The notes beneath the pieces were generated by a model. The model was not told the DNA's origin and ran no database searches. It saw only the letters and a list, made by a program, of their open reading frames with translations. Shown piece by piece: positions 8,411-14,749 of a stretch of 31,178 nucleotides of DNA (the first letter of the stretch is position 1; the number at the start of each line of letters is the position of its first letter). Position numbers and translations under genes: made by a program. Origin of the DNA: an uncultured Cytophagaceae bacterium (lineage in GTDB: Bacteria; Bacteroidota; Bacteroidia; Cytophagales; Spirosomataceae); the NCBI GenBank assembly GCA_903837305.1, contig CAILUB010000266.1:1-31178 (forward strand), in the 5' to 3' direction.

Positions 8411-9223
8411 ATGATTGAATCGTATTTTGCTACCATTCCCAGCGCACACCGCGCCTTGATTTTAGCCGGAGGGATCACCCTGTTTTGGCTGATTGAATCC
8501 GGTATTCCATTAGTGAAATTTGGGTATAAAAAAGGGTCTCATGCCCTTTTGAATCTCTTTTTTACCTTCACCACCATCGCCATTAATTTCCCTTTTGCGG
8601 TCCTTTTAGTCGCAGCTAGCGACTGGACGGCGAAGGCGCATTTCGGAATTTTACATTGGGTCGAATTACCCAGCTGGGCCTTTTTGATCGTGGGATTATT
8701 GCTGATGGATCTGGTGGGAGCCTATTTAGTGCATTGGATTGAGCATAAGGTGAAGGTACTTTGGAAATTCCATATGGTACATCACGCGGATACACAGGTC
8801 GACACCACCACGGCGAATCGCCACCATCCAGGAGAAAGTGTGATCCGTGCCGTTTTCGCTATTTTAGCGATTTTGGTTTGTGGCGCACCGATGTGGATTG
8901 TCTTTTTGTACCAAAGCCTCAGCGTCGTACTTTCTCAGTTCAATCACGCGAATATTCGTCTGCCGCTTTGGTTAGACACGGCCCTTTCGTACGTCATCAT
9001 CTCCCCTAACATGCACAAGGTTCACCACCACTTTGAGCGCCCGCAGACGGACTCGAACTACGGGAATATCTTTGCTTTTTGGGATCGCCTTTTTGGCACT
9101 TTTGACGCTACCCCGATGGAGAAAATCAAATATGGTTTAGACGTACTAGAAAACGATAAAGATCAATCATTTGCATACCAAATAAAGCTGCCCTTTAACT
9201 CTAAAATTAAAACCGACGAATGA
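8411..9223 (+). CDS. Fatty acid hydroxylase / sterol desaturase family membrane enzyme
   Basis: A 270-aa integral membrane protein with hydrophobic segments at about 15-35, 45-70, 88-108 and 145-175. The histidine clusters of the di-iron hydroxylase superfamily (PF04116) are complete: HWIEH (108-112), HMVHH (121-125), NRHH (136-139), NH (178-179) and HKVHHH (202-207). The family uses O2 to hydroxylate or desaturate lipids, carotenoids or sterol-like compounds. The substrate here cannot be read from sequence. Its stop overlaps the start of the serine hydrolase gene (ATGA, 9220-9223), so the two are translationally coupled and may share a pathway or compartment. Confidence 0.85.
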   Translation: MIESYFATIPSAHRALILAGGITLFWLIESGIPLVKFGYKKGSHALLNLFFTFTTIAINFPFAVLLVAASDWTAKAHFGILHWVELPSWAFLIVGLLLMDLVGAYLVHWIEHKVKVLWKFHMVHHADTQVDTTTANRHHPGESVIRAVFAILAILVCGAPMWIVFLYQSLSVVLSQFNHANIRLPLWLDTALSYVIISPNMHKVHHHFERPQTDSNYGNIFAFWDRLFGTFDATPMEKIKYGLDVLENDKDQSFAYQIKLPFNSKIKTDE

Positions 9224-10464
9224 AAAAATTACTTATCCTTTTTTTACTTCCGCTCTCTTTAGCTGCGCAAGTATTGTCGCCGGTGGTTCAGCCATCTGCT
9301 GATTTTGACGCAAAAAAACTGGAAGCAGTGGACGCTTTACTTAAGTCTTATGTGGAGAAAAACCACTTAGTGGGAGTAGTGACATTGATCGTTAAGAATA
9401 ACCAATTGGTGCATTACAAGGGACATGGCTACGCGGATTTGGCCAGCAAAAAACCCATGCCAGCAGATGCCATTTTCCGCATCATGTCTCAGACGAAAGC
9501 TTTAACGAGCCTAGGCATCTTGCAATTATTCGAGCAAGGTAAATTGCGTTTAGATCAACCTATCTCAGACTTTATCCCCTCCTTCAAATCCCCTCGCGTG
9601 TTAAAGGATTTCAAGGCAGCAGACACGACCTATACGACAGAACCAGCGAAACGCGAAATCACTTTCCGGGATTTGTTAACCCACTCATCAGGGATAGATT
9701 ATGCAGGTATAGGATCAGATAACATGAAGGCCATCTATTCGAAAGCAGGGATTCCTTCTGGCCTTGGTGATAACGGGACGACCCTTTTACAAGCCATCAC
9801 GAAATTAGGAACCTTACCATTGATCCACAATCCAGGGGATCGCTTTACGTATGGATTGAATACTGATGTTTTAGGTTGTTTGATTGAAGTGATTAGTGGC
9901 GAGACTTTGGAGGCCTATTTAACGAATCACATTTTTATTCCTTTAGGCATGAAGGATACGTATTTTAACCTTCCTGCAGATAAAGGCTCTCGCTTGCCTA
10001 CCGTTTATACAGAGAATGAGCAAAACCAAATCATCACTTGGTCACCTACTTTCCGCGGAATTAACCCGAATTATCCTTTGGCGAAAAAGTCGTTTTTCTC
10101 AGGAGGGGCGGGCCTTTCCTCTACGGCATTCGATTACGCCATCTTTTTGCAATGCATCCTTAATGGTGGTAAATACAACGGCAAGCAGATCATCGGCCGT
10201 CGTACAGCGGAATTGATGGTTAGCCCTAACTTCCCATTTGGGGATGACTCCTTTGGTTTAGGATTTTTGCTTGTAGGGGAGAAATCAGCTAATCGCAATA
10301 TGCGCAGTAAGGGATCTTTCTCCTGGGGCGGCTATTATGGCACGGCCTATTGGGCTGACCCTAAAGAGAAAATGATCGTCTTAATAATGTCACAACATAC
10401 GCCTAATTCACATGGCGACTTTCAGGAGAAAATAGAAAACATTATTTACGGAGCATTGAAATAA
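9220..10464 (+). CDS. Secreted serine hydrolase, class C beta-lactamase-like family
   Basis: A 414-aa protein with a signal peptide (MKKLLILFLLPLSLAAQ). The penicillin-binding-protein/beta-lactamase fold (PF00144) is indicated by SQTK with nucleophile Ser90 and Lys93. Further support comes from the HSSGIDY segment, YGLNTDVLG (Tyr211, second motif region), GGAGLSSTAFDYA, and a C-terminal WGGYYGTAYW in place of the HxG/KTG triad. That last feature is usual for esterase or peptidase members of this family and less so for true beta-lactamases. The likely role is a periplasmic esterase, transesterase or D-amino-acid peptidase; antibiotic resistance should not be assumed. The gene overlaps the hydroxylase-family gene by 4 bp and ends in a strong terminator. 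Confidence 0.85.
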   Translation: MKKLLILFLLPLSLAAQVLSPVVQPSADFDAKKLEAVDALLKSYVEKNHLVGVVTLIVKNNQLVHYKGHGYADLASKKPMPADAIFRIMSQTKALTSLGILQLFEQGKLRLDQPISDFIPSFKSPRVLKDFKAADTTYTTEPAKREITFRDLLTHSSGIDYAGIGSDNMKAIYSKAGIPSGLGDNGTTLLQAITKLGTLPLIHNPGDRFTYGLNTDVLGCLIEVISGETLEAYLTNHIFIPLGMKDTYFNLPADKGSRLPTVYTENEQNQIITWSPTFRGINPNYPLAKKSFFSGGAGLSSTAFDYAIFLQCILNGGKYNGKQIIGRRTAELMVSPNFPFGDDSFGLGFLLVGEKSANRNMRSKGSFSWGGYYGTAYWADPKEKMIVLIMSQHTPNSHGDFQEKIENIIYGALK

Positions 10465-10513
10465 AAGAGTGGCCCGCGATTTATCCCCTGAGATAAATGC
10501 GGGCCACTCTTTT
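10463..10513. terminator. Bidirectional terminator between convergent genes
   Basis: A perfect 15-bp stem (10463-10477 with 10499-10513) is extended by a further 7 bp (10479-10485 with 10492-10498) across a one-base bulge, with a 6-nt loop. T runs occur on both strands. It overlaps the last two bases of the serine hydrolase stop codon and also serves the minus-strand lipoprotein gene ending at 10540. Confidence 0.9.
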
Positions 10514-10539
10514 TATCTTTCGATGGATTAAGGGTTGTA

Positions 10540-10920
10540 TCAGGGCAATCCTTGTTGAAATGTTATTTCGGTTGTTAAGCCCATTGCACTGAAGCGAAAA
10601 GCCATCGTGCGCGCAGATGAGGGGCTTTTTATGTTATCACATTGTGGGCCTTTCTCTAAATAATACACATAGTACTCCTGATTGCGATCAGCTAATTGTT
10701 GAATATCGGGCTTTCCTAGGATGTCTTCCAAATCATTGGAGCTCACCCCCTTCCAGGTCATTTTATGCGTTTTCAGCCAATCAATTTGTTTCTCTCTTGT
10801 CCCGGCGCAACTTCCGCGATCCTTTTTAAATGCTTCCACATCAAATCCAGTTAAATCTGGCTGATTCGTACATGAAATGGAAATGAATAGCAATAAGGCA
10901 AGTGTCGCGAAAATTCTCAT
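10540..10920 (-). CDS. Small lipoprotein, possibly BamE/SmpA-like fold
   Basis: A 126-aa protein with a lipoprotein signal peptide (MRIFATLALLLFISIS, lipid-acceptor Cys17). The mature part contains WLKTHKMTWKGVSSNDLEDI followed by LGKPD and a YYVYYLEKGPQC strand. A helix, then LGxPD, then a Tyr-rich strand recalls the small BamE/SmpA-OmlA fold, but the similarity is short and was judged by eye. Cys38 and the Cys of GPQC could form a disulfide. A 7-of-8 match to the -7 box (TAAATTTA, 10925-10932) ends 4 bp before the ATG. The gene is divergent from glycerate kinase and monocistronic. The function is unknown. Confidence 0.7.
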   Translation of the reverse strand: MRIFATLALLLFISISCTNQPDLTGFDVEAFKKDRGSCAGTREKQIDWLKTHKMTWKGVSSNDLEDILGKPDIQQLADRNQEYYVYYLEKGPQCDNIKSPSSARTMAFRFSAMGLTTEITFQQGLP

Positions 10921-10924
10921 GCTT

Positions 10925-10932
10925 TAAATTTA
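10925..10932 (-). promoter_or_regulatory. Candidate -7 box of the small lipoprotein gene
   Basis: TAAATTTA on the minus strand matches 7 of 8 positions of TAnnTTTG and ends 4 bp before the ATG, the same layout as at 3302 and 28675. It is palindromic and AT-rich, so chance is possible. Confidence 0.25.
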
Positions 10933-10969
10933 AGGAATTGTCGGTAAATTGCGACATAAATTCAAAGCC

Positions 10970-12070
10970 GTGCACGTTTTAATATCTCCTGATAAGTTCA
11001 AAGGTTCGCTGAGCGCCTCTCAAGTTTGTGAAGCCTTAGAAAAGGGGATTAAGAAGCGTCGTCCCAAAACCATTTTCACTAAAATGCCCCTCGCTGACGG
11101 CGGAGAAGGAACACTCGAAGTGATACAGCAATTACACGGCGGCACTTGGATCACGGTTGATACTTTCGATCCTTTAATGCGTCCCATTCAAGCGGACTAT
11201 TTATGGTTAGCGGATCAAAAAACAGCTTACATTGAAATGGCTCGCGCCTCTGGTCTTGTCTTACTAAGCGCAAAAGAACGAAACCCATTAAAAACAAGCA
11301 CTTTTGGAACCGGAATTCTTATTAAGGATGCCCTAGCTCGCGGTGCCACCCAAATCATCCTCACCATCGGCGGCTCTGCCACCAACGATGCAGGAATCGG
11401 AATGGCCGCAGCTTTAGGTGGGAAATTTTTAGACAGCGAAGGAAATGAATTATCCCCAACAGGAAAAAATTTGATTCAGGTAGCTTCTATTACTGCTTTT
11501 GAATTACCCTCGTGCAACTTTACGGTGGTTACTGACGTGGAGAATCCGCTTGCGGGGCCTACTGGCGCAGCTCACGTTTTTGCTGCACAAAAAGGCGCCA
11601 CACCCACAATAATTAAACAATTAGACAAAGGTCTAAATAACATCACTTCTTTCTTAGGATCTATCGCCTCTGAACCCGGCGCAGGTGCGGCTGGCGGTCT
11701 AGGTGCGGGGGCTCGTTATTTCTTACAAGCTAAAATTGTACCAGGTTCTAGCTGGTTAATGGACAAAGTTCACTTTAACCGTGCTCTTCTAAAAGCTGAT
11801 TTCATTATTACCGGTGAAGGGAAGATTGACTCCTCTACCTGGGGTGGCAAAGTAGTTTCCGAAGTCATTAAACGCTGCGACAAAGTCTTCAAACAAACGA
11901 TTTTAGTCTCTGGCGCTTTCGAAAGCTCTGCAAATTTCCCCATTTTCCTAGATGAAAATGAAGTCTTTACCATCTCATCTCGAGCTAAAGATCTGAAAGA
12001 TTCAGTGGCACGCGCTACTGAGATTTTAGAACAGATAGGAGAAGAGATTGCGCTAAAGTATTTGAATTAG
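10970..12070 (+). CDS. Glycerate kinase (GarK/GlxK family)
   Basis: A 366-aa protein of the PF02595 family, which phosphorylates D-glycerate with ATP (2-phosphoglycerate in the characterised GarK-type enzymes). It feeds glyoxylate, serine or sugar-acid breakdown products into glycolysis. Diagnostic stretches are LISPDKFKGSLSA at the N-terminus, PLADGGEGT, TIGGSATNDAGIGMA, VTDVENPLAGPTGAA, GAGAAGGLGAGARYF and ITGEGKID. The frame is open from a TTG at 10949. I chose the GTG at 10970 because it gives MHVLISPDKFKGS, the normal beginning of the family. Its stop codon overlaps that of the convergent gene (12067-12070), and no terminator lies between them. Confidence 0.9.
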   Translation: MHVLISPDKFKGSLSASQVCEALEKGIKKRRPKTIFTKMPLADGGEGTLEVIQQLHGGTWITVDTFDPLMRPIQADYLWLADQKTAYIEMARASGLVLLSAKERNPLKTSTFGTGILIKDALARGATQIILTIGGSATNDAGIGMAAALGGKFLDSEGNELSPTGKNLIQVASITAFELPSCNFTVVTDVENPLAGPTGAAHVFAAQKGATPTIIKQLDKGLNNITSFLGSIASEPGAGAAGGLGAGARYFLQAKIVPGSSWLMDKVHFNRALLKADFIITGEGKIDSSTWGGKVVSEVIKRCDKVFKQTILVSGAFESSANFPIFLDENEVFTISSRAKDLKDSVARATEILEQIGEEIALKYLN

Positions 12071-13260
12071 TCGTTACTCTTGCCCATCGCATTCCCAAAA
12101 GACCCTTTCCTTTCCAGGTCTTTAATCGCTTTGTTTTCCTCGGGTGTACGTTCAAAGACCGCATTTCTTTTCCAAAACTCAGGATCATAGGCAAATTTTT
12201 TAATGGCATCTCTATCGTTTCCACCGGAATGGGCTTTTTCATACGGTATATTGTTTACCTGGGTACTCATTTCGTAGAGATAGGTCAAAGTAGAAACTTG
12301 TATAGGGTGAATTTCTTTTTTTAAGTGGTAGTCAAAATTATACTTCACTTTCAGATACTCTATCACCCGACTACCGGCAAAATCTTTAAAGCTCATTTCA
12401 AATTGAAATTTCGGATTAACCATTTTCATGTTCCAAAGCGGGTGTTTGTTTTTCATTTTCAATCCCAAATCTGAATAGGTTTCAAAGGCAAATTTGATAA
12501 TATCATAGGAGTCTGTATCGATAAAAAGGGTTCCATTGGAATTATTGTAACGTTCAGGTGACTTACTGATGTAGCGGATTTCAGCTATTTCTCTTTCACC
12601 TTCTTTTCTAAGATTTCTTACGCTATAGTGATATCGATCACTTCCATTCAAGGTGACAACGGCATGCCTATTTGTATCTACATCGATGAGTCCATAGGCC
12701 TTTGTAAAATAGGAGAAGTCATCAAATTTATAAATAGCATCTTGTGCAGCATATCGACCCTTGATGACGCTAGTCCCTTCTAAACGACTATTGCTAGATT
12801 TAGTCGCATAAATGATCTCTTGCCATTCACTGGTTAAATTGTCGATCTGAGTGCTCTGCCTGAAGATGGCTTTCCCATAAAATTTTAGATGAAAATTATC
12901 CATCAATTTTTGGGCGGCATGTGAGACTAATTCCCGAGCATAGTTCCCAATTTGTACTTCTGGAAGCAGTATGGGAATGGCCTTCAAACGAATGGTTTGA
13001 TCTCTATTCTCCTCTATTTGCAGAATGGATTTACCATAATTAAGATGGGATATTACTAAATCAATGGGAAGTTCTTTCACCTGAAATGTAAAGTTCCCCT
13101 CTTCATTCGTTAAGGTACTTGCCTGATTTGTAGAAATGGAAGCAAACGCTATTTTTTCGCCTGTTTCTGCATCAATTATTCGCCCTGTAATGGTAGTTTG
13201 TGCTGCACAGGTAGATGAGAGAATAGTTAGAATAAGGAAGGTGTTAATATACTTTGTCAT
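12067..13260 (-). CDS. Secreted protein with carboxypeptidase-like regulatory domain
   Basis: A 397-aa protein with a signal peptide (MTKYINTFLILTILSSTCAA). Residues about 22-100 form a CarboxypepD_reg-like Ig fold (TTITGRIIDAETGEKIAFAS, then TLTNEEGNFTFQV), the module that precedes TonB-dependent barrels in Bacteroidota. Here no plug or barrel follows. The remaining 300 residues are beta-rich and aromatic (for example GTLFIDTDSYDIIKFAFETY), resembling other Bacteroidota periplasmic or outer-membrane proteins that combine this domain with a lipoprotein-carrier-like region. It lies 75 bp downstream of the candidate precursor peptide on the same strand, beyond a hairpin. A link to that cassette is possible but unproven. 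Its 3' end overlaps the glycerate kinase gene by 4 bp. Confidence 0.7.
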   Translation of the reverse strand: MTKYINTFLILTILSSTCAAQTTITGRIIDAETGEKIAFASISTNQASTLTNEEGNFTFQVKELPIDLVISHLNYGKSILQIEENRDQTIRLKAIPILLPEVQIGNYARELVSHAAQKLMDNFHLKFYGKAIFRQSTQIDNLTSEWQEIIYATKSSNSRLEGTSVIKGRYAAQDAIYKFDDFSYFTKAYGLIDVDTNRHAVVTLNGSDRYHYSVRNLRKEGEREIAEIRYISKSPERYNNSNGTLFIDTDSYDIIKFAFETYSDLGLKMKNKHPLWNMKMVNPKFQFEMSFKDFAGSRVIEYLKVKYNFDYHLKKEIHPIQVSTLTYLYEMSTQVNNIPYEKAHSGGNDRDAIKKFAYDPEFWKRNAVFERTPEENKAIKDLERKGSFGNAMGKSND

Positions 13261-13297
13261 AGGATTATGTTAATAGGGAGGACATAAAATTTAGTTA

Positions 13298-13329
13298 AAA
13301 TGGAGGAGTGCACAGGCTCTCCTCCATTT
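13298..13329 (-). terminator. Hairpin terminator or attenuator after the candidate precursor peptide
   Basis: A perfect 11-bp stem (13298-13308 with 13319-13329, sequence AAATGGAGGAG and its complement) with a 10-nt loop. On the minus strand it is followed by TTTT within an AT-rich stretch. It begins 6 bp after the stop of the 53-aa peptide gene. A partially leaky hairpin here would give high peptide expression and lower expression of the downstream gene, a common arrangement in peptide operons. Confidence 0.65.
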
Positions 13330-13335
13330 AAGCGT

Positions 13336-13497
13336 CTATTCAAATTGGACACTGGCCCCAACAGTTACGGTCGTTCCGTTTTGATTTGTTGTAGCGCTAG
13401 TGGACATAGTCCACTTGTTTTCGAGACGCTCCTCTAATTCTTCTACTTCGAATAGAGCAATTAATTCTGGGGCAATACTGTTTTTTACAGCTTTCAT
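13336..13497 (-). CDS. Candidate ribosomally made precursor peptide, 53 aa
   Basis: A small gene read directly from the minus strand. Residues 1-29 are a helix-prone, acidic leader (MKAVKNSIAPELIALFEVEE, then LEERLENKW). Residues 30-53 are a contrasting Ser/Thr/Val/Gly-rich, low-complexity tail (TMSTSATTNQNG, then TTVTVGASVQFE). There is no Cys and no double-Gly. This sharp leader/core contrast, a LEERLE-type leader motif, and the position 82 bp after a PqqD-like/M50 protease gene and just before a hairpin are the pattern of RiPP precursor genes. The 10 bases before the ATG are A/T-rich without a clear Shine-Dalgarno, as is normal here. The modification, cleavage site and activity are unknown. 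The alternative is a small structural peptide; that it is translated is likely but unproven. Confidence 0.65.
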   Translation of the reverse strand: MKAVKNSIAPELIALFEVEELEERLENKWTMSTSATTNQNGTTVTVGASVQFE

Positions 13498-13579
13498 AAT
13501 AAGTGTTATTAATGGTTAGAGGGTCTAATTAATCCCATTTTTGCTGACCCTTTAAAGCAAGTTTTGGGAGGTCTTCAGA

Positions 13580-14749
13580 TCATTTGATGAGTGATTTATA
13601 TTGAATGATTAGATATCGAATGCTAAGGATATAAAATAGTAGAATGGAAAGCAGCGCGCCATTTATATCCTGGATTTCTAGATCCCAGCGACTAATTTTT
13701 AATAGAATTTGATAGATTGAAATGGGGAATTGAATAATCTCATTCTGATAGGTGATGAACGTATAACCTAAAAGAAGTAAAATGAAGAAGGTGTTGATAA
13801 AACCATACCCCAATAGAAAAATAGCCTGACCACTCGCGCTTATTTTGAACTTATTTGCTTTCCACTGATGGAATGTGGTTTTACTAAATACCTTAATAAG
13901 AACGCGCTTGGATTTAACTACCAAGTTCGGCGTATTCGTTAGATCGGACAGCAACCAATAGCCATCGAAACGAACGAATGGATTGAACTCCCAAAGGACA
14001 AAGGTGCTAATTGACATGCAGGCGAATAAGCAGACCTCTGATTGAAAAAGAAGGTAAATGATGCCCAGCACACCAGCATAAAGCAGTTCAGCAAATATGC
14101 CTCCTAGGTTTGCAATGATTCGTTGTTCCTTATTCCCCATCCAGATGTTCGTGATTTCAGCGTACATGACCGGCAATACGAAGTAAAACCCAAAACCTAT
14201 CCCGCCATGTTTCAACTTAGCTTTTGCACAAGCCGCAATATGCCCTAGCTCGTGGATAAGCATAGTGGGGTAAATCAAGAACATGAAGGTGAGGTAATTG
14301 ACTTGGCTTATCTTTGGCCATGCGAAACCAAGCACCATACCTACTAAGAACAAGGATATTCCCCCTATCGAAAACCAAAATACCCGAGGTGTGAAAAAAG
14401 GCTGAAGTGGTATTGATAAAAGCTGTGCTATTCTTGCGCTAAGTAAAGGGAGTTTAAGTTTTAAATAGGTGTTCTGGATGCCAGGTTTTAGGGAGACTGC
14501 ATCCTTCTTTAAAATGCGATAGCCCCCTAATTTCTTATCAATTAAATCCGTGAAAGCTCCATATGAAAGGGAATAGTTAAATACGGTATTAAATGATTTA
14601 TGCGCCTCCACTAAACTAGTGGTGGAGGACAGAATTTCTACTAAGTCTGAAGTCGCTTGATTCAGTAAAAAATGCCTATTTTCATCTACCTGAAGGACAT
14701 TTCGCCTTGCATCAAAAGGCTTTATTTGTATGTTTTCTCTTAGAAGCAT
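13580..14749 (-). CDS. M50-family membrane metalloprotease with PqqD-like N-terminal domain
   Basis: A 389-aa protein. Residues 1-85 resemble a PqqD-type peptide-recognition domain (VDENRHFLLNQATSDLVEIL, then a short helix region ending GGYRIL). Residues 125-390 contain several membrane segments with the M50/site-2-protease zinc motif HELGH (166-170) and the second motif NPFVRFDGYWLLSD (Asp262). This is close in layout to YydH-type putative peptide zinc metalloproteases, which act in peptide gene clusters of Firmicutes. The expected role is binding and cleaving a small peptide at the inner membrane. Its start overlaps the end of the upstream isoprenoid-fold gene by 10 bp, and the candidate peptide gene follows 82 bp later, so the peptide is its likely substrate. 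No ABC exporter is present in the cassette. Confidence 0.8.
   Translation of the reverse strand: MLLRENIQIKPFDARRNVLQVDENRHFLLNQATSDLVEILSSTTSLVEAHKSFNTVFNYSLSYGAFTDLIDKKLGGYRILKKDAVSLKPGIQNTYLKLKLPLLSARIAQLLSIPLQPFFTPRVFWFSIGGISLFLVGMVLGFAWPKISQVNYLTFMFLIYPTMLIHELGHIAACAKAKLKHGGIGFGFYFVLPVMYAEITNIWMGNKEQRIIANLGGIFAELLYAGVLGIIYLLFQSEVCLFACMSISTFVLWEFNPFVRFDGYWLLSDLTNTPNLVVKSKRVLIKVFSKTTFHQWKANKFKISASGQAIFLLGYGFINTFFILLLLGYTFITYQNEIIQFPISIYQILLKISRWDLEIQDINGALLSILLFYILSIRYLIIQYKSLIK

Noticed and set aside
9220..10464. A beta-lactamase resistance gene
   Set aside because: SxxK and the Tyr motif are present, but the C-terminal motif is WGG-type and not KTG/HxG, which points to an esterase or peptidase-like member.
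10949..10969. TTG start for glycerate kinase
   Set aside because: The GTG at 10970 yields the standard family N-terminus; the upstream residues have no counterpart in the family pattern. It cannot be fully excluded.
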